Source of the DNA: Pseudoalteromonas rhizosphaerae
GTDB taxonomy: Bacteria > Pseudomonadota > Gammaproteobacteria > Enterobacterales > Alteromonadaceae
NCBI RefSeq assembly: GCF_902498845.1
Contig: NZ_CABVLM010000007.1
Location: forward strand, 1-64,000
Direction: 5' to 3'
DNA length: 64,000 bases
Notes under the pieces: generated by a model
Databases searched by the model: none
What the model saw: only the letters and a program-made list of their open reading frames with translations
What the model was told of the DNA's origin: nothing
Shown here: in pieces, positions 52,260-61,576 of the stretch
Position numbering within the stretch: the stretch's first letter is position 1
Layout: each line of letters opens with the position of its first letter
Made by a program: the position numbers and the translations under genes

Positions 52260-55200
52260 TTAAACGTCTAAAAACAGCGAATTGATAAATGCAATATGCT
52301 GCTCCTCAACCTGTTGTTTCAATGCCCTAATAAAATCCATTGCTGTCGCAGGCCGGTTTGGATAAGCATACTCTTGCCATACTGACTTAAGTGCATTAGT
52401 TATCGCTTTATCGCCTACTTTAGACCTTAGTTTTGCAAACACAATGGTGGCTTTTGAGTATTGATCATAATTTTTTGTTGAATCAATCAACGCCATTTTA
52501 GCGGTAATATCCATGCGCGATGCCTGCTCATAACGCTTTGTTTCATAATCAACTAATGCGTTCATAGCGGTTTTACCGTAGCGTTTTTCTAACACGACTA
52601 ATTCGATATATTTAGCCATCGACTCCATTAAAAAGGCACTATCTGCAGGCACACTATTACCTATATCATGGCCAAACCACTGATGCGCGGTTTCATGCAC
52701 TGCACGGCGATAACGCTGATCAAAGCCAGCACCAACGCTTGGACGAGCCCTAAACCCAACTTTATCCTCAATTAATATAATTTGTGGTAAAGCATACCCA
52801 GTGCCACCAAATGGGGGAGCTGCAATTAAGCTTAATTGCTTGGCTTTATACGCAACAATATTATTTTTAAACCAATCAAGTGTGTCGCTCATCGCTTGTA
52901 AATTAACGGCGGTTGCATCTGCACGTTCAAGCACATCTTGGTTTTTTACGAATACTTGTAAAGTAACACCATCATGCTTTTTAGTTTCAGCAGTAAAAGG
53001 CACTGACAGCCAAGCTGGTAAGTTATTAATTGCAGACACTGTTTTAAACTTAAATATTTCACGACCCTGTTCACGTTGATGCGTAATTTGCTTGCCCTGT
53101 GTCACAACTTGATACCCCGCTGCCGTTGATACTGTGCTCGACATCGTTATACGCTCATAGTGCGCTGGTCTATTTTGCCCTTTAGTAACTAACGCTGAAG
53201 CTAAAGGCCGACCCTTTTGATGCAAATCATATTGAGCTCGTAAGCTTGTATCTGTTAACTCATAGTTGATTTGATAGCCAATAGTTGGCAACGCAGGAAC
53301 CGAACGAATATAACTAAATTCAGGCGTAATTATTTGATGTCCACCAGCAGGCCACAATTTCGCTTGATGCACTTCAAATTGTGTTGTTAATTGTCGTGTT
53401 TCATGTGGTTTTATTGCAACGTCAAACTCATACACAGCCTGATTTAAGTCAGGATAAAAAGCAATTTGTGTCGCACCTGCAATCTTCACCTTCGCCCACT
53501 TATAAAACCCAGCTCTGCCGACTAAAATTTGCTTAATGGCCATTGGATGAGAGTTTTTTAAGGTGTAAGCCAGATCAAACTTTGCTAACTGTTGATGCGG
53601 GTAAAAATCAATTTTTGCATCAATATGACTAACCTGAGGTTGCAACTTATGCTGCCAGCCTGCAAAGGTTTTTTCATAATCCGCTTTAAAGGCCTCACGT
53701 TTATGTGAATTGGTAAGGGGCTTTTCATCAACTAAACGTAGGTGTAATTGCACAAATAAACCAACACAGAGCAACACAGGCATTATTAGCCATGCATCTT
53801 TTCGTACAACCGCACGCCTATCAAGTCCCGTACCACGGTGACTAAATACACACGTTAGCAATATAAAACTTACACAGGCAAACAACCACACCTGTATATA
53901 AGGCCAATAACTGCTAATACTGGCCCGATAATCCCAAAATTCACTCGGTGGCTGCAATGGCGTCCAAGCTAGGCTCCAAAATGTGTGTGTGAATCCTAAA
54001 TAAGTCATAACTGGTGTAAATTTTAGCAACAGCATCACAAAAATAACGCCTCCTGCAACCAGTGTTGAGCGACAAATATTAAATACACACACCGTTACCC
54101 AGCCAATTAGCATCAGGGGCAGTGCCGTTAAACACAGAACATATACATGATCGTACGTGTCATATTGGCTATGAATAAACCATTGTGACAAAGAAGCACC
54201 AACAAAGCTCATCGTTGAAAAAATAATAACCAGGGTAGCCAATACCAATAATTGACTATATAAAATAGTGGCCGTTTTGATCGGCGTAGCAGCAATTAGC
54301 TCAGCCATGTTAAAGCGCCGTGCATAGCAACTGATTTGCCAGCTCCAAAGCACCATCAATAAACATCCACACAATATTTGCATATCAAAAGCATAGTGAC
54401 TAATTGCATCGATACTGGTTGCATTTATTACACTTAGCGGCTCAGCATAAGCAGAAGAAGAGGCTACATTATTAAACACCATGGCTGGCCAAGCTAATAA
54501 AATTAACAGTGTTATTGGATGCTTTAAAACATTGAAAAGCGCTACTTTATAGCATGCGATAAATATCGGCAGTTCATGGTTTTTTGCAGCCACAGGTTGG
54601 TACGAAGCACTTGCTACTATAACGGGTTGTAGCTTGCTCACTGCATTTTTTACCCGCTTATTGAACGAGTTAAACACATTACTCGCAGCCGCCGTACTAA
54701 AGTAGATAGCGGTTGTGAGTAACAGTATCAGCACCCGATTAATGGCTATAACCCAGCCCTGAGGCTCAACAAAGCTACCTATAATTGCAGTGTATGCGAA
54801 AGGATCTAACCATATAAATAGTTGATAGCTAGTTTCACTGATAATACTACTTCCCGCCAATATGGGATTACCCGTGACACTTGCAAGCAGTAAGTAGCCA
54901 ATCCATAAAACTGCAAATACAACATAGTTCACCAGAGGGCTGCTGAATTTTTGACAAAACCAGAATGCAATTACACCAAGCAAACAACTATTAGGAAGCA
55001 GCACAAAAAGACTATTAACAGCCAGTTGATTAATGATTTGCCAGTCAAACCCTTTGCTGTGTACTTGCATAACCATCATTACTAGCATACTGATAAGCAC
55101 AATCACAAACACACACAACACCAACGTTCCCACACGTAGCAATGCGCTTTGTTTAAACGTGATAGGTGTCACTGCCACCAGCTCTTGCATATTGTGTATT

Positions 55201-55418
55201 TGATCACGTAAAAAAAATGTCGGTGCAAGCGCACCTGTAAGTAAAGCTAGTTGTATCATTTGCAGTGCAACTAGATGTAATTTAAATTGATTTATAGCGT
55301 CGCTGCCTTCGACGGCTAAACCTGATGACAATGTAAACGCAAATAAAGGGGCAGTTACAAAGCAAAGCCAAAGCAAAGGCTGGCGAAGTACATAACGTAG
55401 TTCGTTGATCAGTAGCAT
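52260..55418 (-). CDS. ABC-2 permease fused to an M1-family aminopeptidase
   Basis: A 1052-residue fusion. About 12 membrane helices fill roughly residues 1-560, in two permease-like halves. The C-terminal part (about 600-1052) is a large periplasm-facing M1 peptidase domain with zinc motif HETAHQWFGH near residue 910 and a Glu in FLMESMAKYIE 20 residues on. GGTGYALPQIILIED takes the place of the usual GxMEN motif. It pairs with the ATPase encoded immediately upstream, whose last 10 bp overlap this start. Similar fusions with an ABC permease are known in other bacteria, but their substrate is not settled. A two-component system is divergent from the pair. Confidence 0.85.
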   Translation of the reverse strand: MLLINELRYVLRQPLLWLCFVTAPLFAFTLSSGLAVEGSDAINQFKLHLVALQMIQLALLTGALAPTFFLRDQIHNMQELVAVTPITFKQSALLRVGTLVLCVFVIVLISMLVMMVMQVHSKGFDWQIINQLAVNSLFVLLPNSCLLGVIAFWFCQKFSSPLVNYVVFAVLWIGYLLLASVTGNPILAGSSIISETSYQLFIWLDPFAYTAIIGSFVEPQGWVIAINRVLILLLTTAIYFSTAAASNVFNSFNKRVKNAVSKLQPVIVASASYQPVAAKNHELPIFIACYKVALFNVLKHPITLLILLAWPAMVFNNVASSSAYAEPLSVINATSIDAISHYAFDMQILCGCLLMVLWSWQISCYARRFNMAELIAATPIKTATILYSQLLVLATLVIIFSTMSFVGASLSQWFIHSQYDTYDHVYVLCLTALPLMLIGWVTVCVFNICRSTLVAGGVIFVMLLLKFTPVMTYLGFTHTFWSLAWTPLQPPSEFWDYRASISSYWPYIQVWLFACVSFILLTCVFSHRGTGLDRRAVVRKDAWLIMPVLLCVGLFVQLHLRLVDEKPLTNSHKREAFKADYEKTFAGWQHKLQPQVSHIDAKIDFYPHQQLAKFDLAYTLKNSHPMAIKQILVGRAGFYKWAKVKIAGATQIAFYPDLNQAVYEFDVAIKPHETRQLTTQFEVHQAKLWPAGGHQIITPEFSYIRSVPALPTIGYQINYELTDTSLRAQYDLHQKGRPLASALVTKGQNRPAHYERITMSSTVSTAAGYQVVTQGKQITHQREQGREIFKFKTVSAINNLPAWLSVPFTAETKKHDGVTLQVFVKNQDVLERADATAVNLQAMSDTLDWFKNNIVAYKAKQLSLIAAPPFGGTGYALPQIILIEDKVGFRARPSVGAGFDQRYRRAVHETAHQWFGHDIGNSVPADSAFLMESMAKYIELVVLEKRYGKTAMNALVDYETKRYEQASRMDITAKMALIDSTKNYDQYSKATIVFAKLRSKVGDKAITNALKSVWQEYAYPNRPATAMDFIRALKQQVEEQHIAFINSLFLDV

Positions 55419-56281
55419 GTGTTACTACCTCGCAATTTCAACTCATAAAAATAGCTATCTTGCAGTGTCACTTCGCCAGGTATTGCACGCTCAGCGGGAG
55501 CCGTTGTGGCATAAACTCGAAATGAAGGCTTGCCGTATCGATAACTTTGGCTTAATACAAAGCTCTCTTGCGGTAACACACTAGGAAGGCTCTCCAGTAG
55601 CCATACACAACCATGCAATGGCTTAATGAGTGCTGCCACTTCACCACTTTGAATTAACCGACCTTGGTTGATCATCGCGACAAAATGACACTGATTTTCT
55701 ATGTCTTCTACTATGTGGGTAGATAACAACACCAAGCGCTGTTTACTAATCGTCATCAATAAATTATTGAGACTTTCGCGCTCAGCAGGGTCAAGCCCTG
55801 CGGTTGGTTCATCTAGAATAATCAGCTTAGGGGAGCCTAGCAACGCTTGAGCAATACCAAAGCGTTGTTTCATCCCACCAGAAAAGTGGCTCACCTTTTT
55901 GCTTGCAAACGAAGATAAATTTAATAGCGCCAAAAGCTCGCTTATTTGCTGCTGTCGGTCTTTTCTATCAAGGCCCTTTAAAATTGCGATATGCTCTAGC
56001 AAAGCAATACAACTCATATTTGGATAAACACCAAACTGTTGCGGTAAATAGCCAAGCTGCTTGCGCATCTCATCAGGGTGTTGCAACACATCTAAACCAT
56101 CAAAGTTCACCTGACCAGTATCAACGCTTTGCAAACACGCAAGCGTGCGCATTAAGCTTGATTTACCCGCCCCATTTGGCCCAAGTAATCCCACCATACC
56201 GGTTGGTAAAGTAATAGATATATCACTTAATGCTTGGGTACCATCTGCATATTTTTTATTAATATTTGTAAGTGTTAGCAT
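55409..56281 (-). CDS. ABC transporter ATP-binding protein, partner of the permease-peptidase
   Basis: From ATG 56281 (AAGGAACATAACG upstream) the protein has 290 residues. Walker A is GLLGPNGAGKSS, the signature is HFSGGMKQRFGIAQAL, Walker B is KLIILDEPTAGLD, and the switch His is in LLSTHIVEDIE. The family (CcmA-like) works with ABC-2 type permeases, for example in drug, antibiotic or lipid export. It overlaps the permease-peptidase gene by 10 bp. A longer start is rejected since it lacks a ribosome-binding site. Confidence 0.88.
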   Translation of the reverse strand: MLTLTNINKKYADGTQALSDISITLPTGMVGLLGPNGAGKSSLMRTLACLQSVDTGQVNFDGLDVLQHPDEMRKQLGYLPQQFGVYPNMSCIALLEHIAILKGLDRKDRQQQISELLALLNLSSFASKKVSHFSGGMKQRFGIAQALLGSPKLIILDEPTAGLDPAERESLNNLLMTISKQRLVLLSTHIVEDIENQCHFVAMINQGRLIQSGEVAALIKPLHGCVWLLESLPSVLPQESFVLSQSYRYGKPSFRVYATTAPAERAIPGEVTLQDSYFYELKLRGSNTCY

Positions 56282-56497
56282 CGTTATGTTCCTTAATTGA
56301 TTAATAATCACATTAAGAAACCACCGCACAATAAGCTACATAGCAATGATCAACGCATTGAATTAAAGGATGAAAGCAAGTATTTTGCAGTTGTCATTAA
56401 AAAACGACCTTTGATCATTATTTTGCTGAACTAAGTGAAGTAATTCATTTAAACTTAATAAAACATATTATTAAGCACGATGAACATGGAGTGTAGT

Positions 56498-58009
56498 ATG
56501 CAGGCAGCTATTTCAGCGCGGTGGCAACGATTAAACTTACATTATGTGGTTGTTTTACTAACCGTTATTGCTGCAATAATGCTAGAAGCACACATTCGCT
56601 ATCTATCATTAAAGCAAGACTCAGCCGAGCTCTACACGCTAATTAATGGGCAACTATTTTTAGAGTGCTTGCCTTTTTTAGCTGCTCACGCTTTAGCATT
56701 TAAATTGCCACTTAAACGCTCAGTTGTAGTGTGGCTATTAGGCTTTGTTGCGTATCCTTCTCTTGTCTACCTGGTAAATATAATGTCTTCTGCGTTTGCT
56801 AATTGGCAATACCTCGACGCACAATGCTGGATACTCTCTGCATTCGCGAGTCTTATTTGGCTAATGTTAAAGCGAGTTAGTAGCGCACAAAACTCATTAA
56901 CTTCAAAGTGGTTTAACTCATTAACATCTCTCGATAATATGGTTATTTTAGTATTAGTATCGTGGTCTTTAATTATGGCTGGCGTACTTAATACGCATAC
57001 AAACCCGATGCTAAATCAACCTTTAGACCTGATCCTTGATATAAGCAAAGTATTTACCCAATTTAATCAATTCCTAACTTACTTTTGGCAGCTAAGCGTA
57101 TACACAGCTATCATTTTTTGTTTGTACTTATTTAACCGATACATATTGATCCGCCAAATATTAACAAACCATGGTGTGTTTACTTTTCTCGCTGCATGTT
57201 TAATTTTTATTGCTTTGCTTACACCCACCCTCACTGCGGGTGTGCTTTTACTGCCCATCAATGATCTGCCTACAGAAGTGACAAATTTAACACCAAGTGG
57301 AACTCGAAGCCTTTTTAGTAAGTATAACTACCAGTTTATGTTTTTCTTTCTTAGCGTTAGCACGCCAATTATTTTAGCCTTTGAACGCCAACAGCAGCAC
57401 AATAAATTAAATGTGATTGCCAAGCAGCAAACTGAAACAGAGCTGACGTTACTACAACAACAAATTAACCCGCACTTTTTATTCAACACACTAAATAACT
57501 TATATGCATTAACACTCACTAAATCAGATAATGCACCGCAGTTGGTGATGCAACTTGCCAATTTACTTCGATACACGGTCTACGAAGGTCAAAAACAACA
57601 GGTTTTCTTAACCCAAGAAATTAATTATCTTAAAGACTTTATCGAATTACAGCAGATCAGAAGTGGTGACAAGTGCCAATTTAACCTTGTTTGGCCAAGC
57701 AACCTTGGTAAACTAAAAATAGCCCCTCTGCTACTCATTATCATATTAGAAAATGCCATTAAACATGGTGTAGAGCCAACATCACAGCAAACAGAAATAA
57801 CCTTTCAACTCTCAGTCAGTAGCAATACACTAACGCTGTATTGCGCAAACACCATCCACCAACAAAAACAACAAAATGATTCTGGCATGGGACTGAACAA
57901 TTTAAAGCGAAGACTGGAACTTCTGTACCCAAATAGCTATTCTCTGGTTACAAATAGTCAACATAATATTTGGCACACTACACTCACTTTGGAGCTTTCA
58001 TCATGTTAA
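56498..58009 (+). CDS. LytS/YehU-type sensor histidine kinase
   Basis: From ATG 56498 (GGAGTGTAGT upstream) the protein has 503 residues. Several membrane helices occupy about the first 310 residues. The His_kinase domain begins at LLQQQINPHFLFNTLNNLYAL, with the phospho-accepting His in NPHFLF, and the ATPase domain ends with ILENAIKHG and GMGLNNLKRRLELLY. This is the LytS/YehU class, which senses extracytoplasmic signals. Its stop overlaps the response regulator start by 7 bp. It is divergent from the ABC-peptidase operon, a common arrangement for peptide-sensing modules. Confidence 0.86.
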   Translation: MQAAISARWQRLNLHYVVVLLTVIAAIMLEAHIRYLSLKQDSAELYTLINGQLFLECLPFLAAHALAFKLPLKRSVVVWLLGFVAYPSLVYLVNIMSSAFANWQYLDAQCWILSAFASLIWLMLKRVSSAQNSLTSKWFNSLTSLDNMVILVLVSWSLIMAGVLNTHTNPMLNQPLDLILDISKVFTQFNQFLTYFWQLSVYTAIIFCLYLFNRYILIRQILTNHGVFTFLAACLIFIALLTPTLTAGVLLLPINDLPTEVTNLTPSGTRSLFSKYNYQFMFFFLSVSTPIILAFERQQQHNKLNVIAKQQTETELTLLQQQINPHFLFNTLNNLYALTLTKSDNAPQLVMQLANLLRYTVYEGQKQQVFLTQEINYLKDFIELQQIRSGDKCQFNLVWPSNLGKLKIAPLLLIIILENAIKHGVEPTSQQTEITFQLSVSSNTLTLYCANTIHQQKQQNDSGMGLNNLKRRLELLYPNSYSLVTNSQHNIWHTTLTLELSSC

Positions 58010-58677
58010 ACGCATTGATAATCGATGATGAGCCACTTGCACACCTCGTAATTCAGCACCACTTAGCTGCTCACCCTACAATTAATATTGTTGGCCAATA
58101 CTATAGCGCAAAAGATGCTTTATATGACTTGGCAAAGTTAGACGTCGATTTAGTCTTTTTAGACATCAATATGCCAGAGTTATCGGGGTTAGAGTTACTC
58201 AAAGCGCTCGCTAAACCACCGCAAGTAATTATAGTCAGTGCTTATCAAGAGTATGCCTTTGAAGGCTTTGAACTCAATGTAACTGATTATTTGCTAAAGC
58301 CCGTATCGGCACAAAGGCTTGAGCAAGCACTCAACAAAGTTATAATTCGTGAGAGTCAGTTTTCAACACAGCCGCAATCAAGCATCACTCTTAAAGTTGA
58401 CCGTGAAAAACGTAAGGTCAACTTAGATAGTATTGAATACATTGAGGCATATGGAAACTATGTAAGAGTTCACCTAGCTGACCAAGTGATACTTGCAACA
58501 AGCACACTTAAGCGGCTCTCAGTACAACTTGATGGCCCATTTTTGCAAACTCATAAATCATTTTTAATCAATAAAAATAAGGTTGTTGCGGTTAGTAATG
58601 ACTATATTGAGCTAATTTCAGGTACGATTGTAAAAGTTGGCAAGTCATATAAAGAAGTATCACGTTCTTTGCTCTAA
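58003..58677 (+). CDS. LytTR-family response regulator
   Basis: From ATG 58003 the protein has 224 residues. The receiver domain has IIDDEP, phospho-acceptor Asp54 in LVFLDINMPELSG and the Lys in DYLLKPVSAQRL. The LytTR DNA-binding domain covers about residues 120-224 (KVDREKRKVNLDSIEYIEAYGNYVRVH in part, FLQTHKSFLINKNKV). It is coupled to the histidine kinase upstream. It probably activates the divergent ABC operon. Its 3' end overlaps the convergent SGNH gene by 18 bp. Confidence 0.9.
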   Translation: MLNALIIDDEPLAHLVIQHHLAAHPTINIVGQYYSAKDALYDLAKLDVDLVFLDINMPELSGLELLKALAKPPQVIIVSAYQEYAFEGFELNVTDYLLKPVSAQRLEQALNKVIIRESQFSTQPQSSITLKVDREKRKVNLDSIEYIEAYGNYVRVHLADQVILATSTLKRLSVQLDGPFLQTHKSFLINKNKVVAVSNDYIELISGTIVKVGKSYKEVSRSLL

Positions 58678-59271
58678 AATATGCTGATATAAATTATCTG
58701 CGAGCTTTTTATGTTCACAAGATGGCCAGTGCACCCCCTCATACTGACAAGGCTTAATAAACAAGAAGGCATCAATAAATTCACACGTGTGACGTTCAGC
58801 GGCGGCTTTGAACTCAATGGATAATTGTTCAGCTTTTTTACCTGCACCTGCGTAAATGCTTTTATAACTTCCCACTTCATGAACCTTGGGCGGGCTTATA
58901 ATGATTATCTTTGGTATTGTTTTACAGTGATAAAAGGCTTTAATGGCTAAAATTAACTCCTCAAGCGCTTTGCCAATATCGATAGCAGACAGTGCAAAAC
59001 GTGCTTTTAAATCATTGGTGCCAAGCTGAATAATAACAATGTCAACGGTGTGCACTTCAAGGTAAGGTTTTAAATATTTAATCCCTGACTTATCACCATC
59101 AAAAGGCGGATTGTTCACTAAGGTTCTATTCGGCTGCCCTGCCTCGATAACCTCATGACCATCACCTAATTGTTGTAGTATACCTGGCCAGCGCTCACAT
59201 GCAGCCAACCGCTTACCATCAACAGGAGAAATACCAAAGGTATTCGAATCACCAAAACACAAAATATTCAT
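58660..59271 (-). CDS. SGNH/GDSL-type esterase
   Basis: A 203-residue protein without signal peptide. Block I is ILCFGDSNTFGISPVDG (nucleophile Ser in GDSN), then block II Gly in AGQPNRT, block III IIQLGTNDLKARF and block V GVHWPSCEHKKLADN. This matches the arylesterase/acyl-hydrolase branch of SGNH enzymes. The natural substrate is unknown. It is the last gene of the redox cluster, starting 1 bp after the DsrE-like stop. Its last 18 bases overlap the end of the response regulator gene in opposite orientation. Confidence 0.82.
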   Translation of the reverse strand: MNILCFGDSNTFGISPVDGKRLAACERWPGILQQLGDGHEVIEAGQPNRTLVNNPPFDGDKSGIKYLKPYLEVHTVDIVIIQLGTNDLKARFALSAIDIGKALEELILAIKAFYHCKTIPKIIIISPPKVHEVGSYKSIYAGAGKKAEQLSIEFKAAAERHTCEFIDAFLFIKPCQYEGVHWPSCEHKKLADNLYQHILEQRT

Positions 59272-59272
59272 T

Positions 59273-59797
59273 TTAAAATGGATTCAGCGTGTAGCCTTGT
59301 TGCTGTAACTGCGCATGAGCGGTCATTGCAGAAAGCGCCATTTTCACCCCTGGGATAAGCTGCTCTGCTGCTACCTTCATATGCATTGCCGACTGCCCGC
59401 ACACATACACAACCGTATTATTAGCAAGTAGCTGGGTGATCAAAGACTGATTTTTATTATCAACATCAAAGCGGCTTTTATAAACGCTGTTTTCCAGCAT
59501 ATCAACGCTCGCGCTACCGTGCACGACTAAGGCCAGTTGGATGTTTTCCGGCTTTACCCCATGGGCAACATGCATATTAATAAAGCGCGCTAACGAATTA
59601 ATAGGGTTATTTTGCTCGCCATGTTTTGCACCATCCCCCACATCAAAGGCAATTTTAAACTGCGCTTGGCTTAAGTCTGATACATGAGCTGGTACATTGT
59701 AAAAATAACCAAAGTCATTGATAACAGGAGTTGGCTCAGCAGCGATCGTTGTTAAGCTAGTTGCAAGAAGGCCAAAGCCTAAAAGTGAAGTTTTCAT
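59273..59797 (-). CDS. periplasmic DsrE-family protein
   Basis: A 174-residue protein with a signal peptide (MKTSLLGFGLLATSLTTIAA). The mature part is a DsrE/DsrF-like fold: FKIAFDVGDGAKHGEQNNPINSLARFINM, IQLALVVHGSAS, NNTVVYVCGQSAMH with the Cys in the position of sulfur-carrying family members, and GVKMALSAMTAHAQLQQQGY. AGGATGATTT precedes the ATG. It may handle reactive sulfur or thiols in the periplasm, though the family is varied. It lies between the flavodoxin-like reductase and the SGNH gene on the same strand. Confidence 0.78.
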   Translation of the reverse strand: MKTSLLGFGLLATSLTTIAAEPTPVINDFGYFYNVPAHVSDLSQAQFKIAFDVGDGAKHGEQNNPINSLARFINMHVAHGVKPENIQLALVVHGSASVDMLENSVYKSRFDVDNKNQSLITQLLANNTVVYVCGQSAMHMKVAAEQLIPGVKMALSAMTAHAQLQQQGYTLNPF

Positions 59798-59829
59798 AAA
59801 TCATCCTTTTTTGTTTAGCCTACCCGTAT

Positions 59830-60294
59830 TTAACCAGCCTGTACATGTGAATGAGCTTTAAAAGTCATTCCTAAATAATTAAAGGTTTGTTTAAACATGT
59901 CTATAAAGGCGTCTGGCGCAGAGGCAGATGAGGCATTAGACAATAGTGAAAACTGTTTTTGACGTAAAGTTCTAAGCTTCGGTTTTAACGCCTCGTCATC
60001 CATGTAATCTGTGATCCTATCCATAAATGCTTTCATTTGTGGCGTGGTGTTATACCAGTACACAGGCGATGCGAACACCCAATGTTCGTAGCGAAGTAAC
60101 ACTTCAAACAAATTATAAAAATCATCATTGTGATACTGCTTATCGTAGCGATAAGGTGAAATAACATAATCATCTAAGCAAAAAACAATGCCGCTTTGTT
60201 GCTTACTATAGGCATTAACTTGCGCCGTAGTATTACCGTTTTTACGGCCACTTGAATAAATAATAGCGGTGTTATGCATTGGTTTTTCTTGCAT
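59830..60294 (-). CDS. flavodoxin-like NAD(P)H-dependent oxidoreductase (FMN_red type)
   Basis: A 154-residue protein with the flavin-phosphate loop SSGRKNGNTTAQVN near residues 14-27, the WVFASPVYWYNTTPQMKAFMDRITDY block and LLSNASSASAPDAF. It is an NADPH-dependent FMN reductase/quinone reductase of the flavodoxin fold. The first ATG has GGAG 7 bases upstream and is used here. It is the likely target of SoxR: a SoxR box with a 19-bp-spaced promoter lies just before it. It may reduce redox-cycling quinones. Confidence 0.85.
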   Translation of the reverse strand: MQEKPMHNTAIIYSSGRKNGNTTAQVNAYSKQQSGIVFCLDDYVISPYRYDKQYHNDDFYNLFEVLLRYEHWVFASPVYWYNTTPQMKAFMDRITDYMDDEALKPKLRTLRQKQFSLLSNASSASAPDAFIDMFKQTFNYLGMTFKAHSHVQAG

Positions 60295-60332
60295 TTTATT
60301 TCTCCTTTTTTATGGTTGCAAAGAGCGTAAAA

Positions 60333-60350
60333 CCTCAAGTAAGATTGAGG
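60333..60350. promoter_or_regulatory. SoxR box in a 19-bp-spacer promoter
   Basis: CCTCAAGTAAGATTGAGG matches the known soxS operator CCTCAAGTTAACTTGAGG at most positions. Read on the minus strand, TTGACC, a 19-base spacer and TACGCT form a -35/-10 pair with the overlong spacer of MerR-activated promoters. This drives the FMN reductase gene; the soxR gene is on the other side. Confidence 0.85.
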
Positions 60351-60391
60351 TCAACCTTAAAAATTGATTTTTAATAAAAAATAAGAAAACC

Positions 60392-60850
60392 ATGACCGAT
60401 CAACAAAAAAAGCTTGTTGAAGCTAATTTAACTGTGGGCTTTGTAGCTAAACGCAGCGGCGTAAAAGTCTCCGCGCTACACTTTTACGAAACCAAAGGCT
60501 TGATCCGCAGCTGGCGGAACAACGGCAACCAACGCCGTTATAAGCCTGATGTACTGCGCCGTGTGGCGGTCATCAAAGCAGCGCAAGCAATGGGCATTAC
60601 TCTTGAGGAAATCAAACAAACCCTCGCCACTTTACCTGATAAACGTACCCCCACTAAAGAAGATTGGTCAGCATTATCAAAAAACTGGCAAGCACAACTT
60701 GATGAACGTATTGCTTTTATGCAGCGCCTACGCGACAGAGTCGACGGCTGCATCGGCTGCGGTTGCCTGTCAATGACAAAGTGCCCGATTTACAATAAAG
60801 ACGATTACTTAGGCGATACCCAAAGTGGCGCAGTACTTTTGAATAAATAG
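60392..60850 (+). CDS. soxR: redox-sensing regulator SoxR
   Basis: A 152-residue MerR-family protein with the winged helix (TVGFVAKRSGVKVSALHFYETKGLI), a dimer helix, and the [2Fe-2S] cluster motif C-x2-C-x-C-x5-C at Cys120, 123, 125 and 131, as in E. coli SoxR. It senses redox-cycling compounds through the cluster and distorts the over-long promoter. It is divergent from its apparent target, the FMN reductase, with the SoxR box in between. No soxS gene is seen, in line with many non-enteric bacteria where SoxR acts directly. Confidence 0.94.
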   Translation: MTDQQKKLVEANLTVGFVAKRSGVKVSALHFYETKGLIRSWRNNGNQRRYKPDVLRRVAVIKAAQAMGITLEEIKQTLATLPDKRTPTKEDWSALSKNWQAQLDERIAFMQRLRDRVDGCIGCGCLSMTKCPIYNKDDYLGDTQSGAVLLNK

Positions 60851-60940
60851 CCAAATTTCCAACTATTTATTGTTTAAATTACTAAATTACAGTAGTCTAC
60901 TGCGCTCAAAAAGGAAGCAACAATTACAGGGAGATAACAC

Positions 60941-61576
60941 GTGGAGCCGATCCATCCATCCAACTCGACTACAGCCTCAACGACTAAGCCAAAACTCACT
61001 CAGGCATTACAAACAGTTGATAATAAAGAATTAAAAAGTACTGGCTTTTGGTTAAACCAAGTTTTTTTAGTACTTTCAACAATTTTTGGCGTTTACTTAG
61101 CAGCACAAAGCGGTTTAGAGCAAGCACTTAAATTTGATTCTTACAGTAAAATGGAAGACAACTTCTATTTACGCACCTCTTTATATGATGAGGTGAAAGA
61201 TAACGCCAGCAATGTACGAGCGTATGCTGAGCGACTTGCTAAAAGTCCCCCGAGTTCAGAAATGGAATACCACAAGGCCACGCTTGAAAAGTATATTTGG
61301 CAAACCATGCAGTACTCACCCACAACACTTGAAACGCCGAGTATATTTTTAACACAAATTCGTCGTTTTTATAGTCGTGCTGAGTTTGTAATTGAAGCGG
61401 CATTAAAGCGAAAAATGTCTGCGCGCCAAGCGTCTATTGAACTAAACCAAATTGCCGATAGTATTGAGCAACAAACATTACCTCAACTAAAAACTAGTGC
61501 ATTAAATTTACAACAAGAATTACAACAAAACGATATTATTATCGGCTCATTAAAGGACGCTGATAATGCCAACTAA
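60941..61576 (+). CDS. unknown single-span membrane protein, partner of rhomboid protease
   Basis: A 211-residue protein beginning with GTG (GGGAGATAACAC upstream). A Ser/Thr/Pro-rich leader (about 1-35) precedes one membrane helix (FLVLSTIFGVYLAA, about 45-62), followed by a long soluble, mainly helical domain rich in Glu and Gln. I recognise no family. Its last 11 bases overlap the start of the zinc-ribbon rhomboid gene. This overlap suggests a functional link; being a single-span protein, it might even be a rhomboid substrate or regulator, which is inference only. Confidence 0.65.
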   Translation: MEPIHPSNSTTASTTKPKLTQALQTVDNKELKSTGFWLNQVFLVLSTIFGVYLAAQSGLEQALKFDSYSKMEDNFYLRTSLYDEVKDNASNVRAYAERLAKSPPSSEMEYHKATLEKYIWQTMQYSPTTLETPSIFLTQIRRFYSRAEFVIEAALKRKMSARQASIELNQIADSIEQQTLPQLKTSALNLQQELQQNDIIIGSLKDADNAN

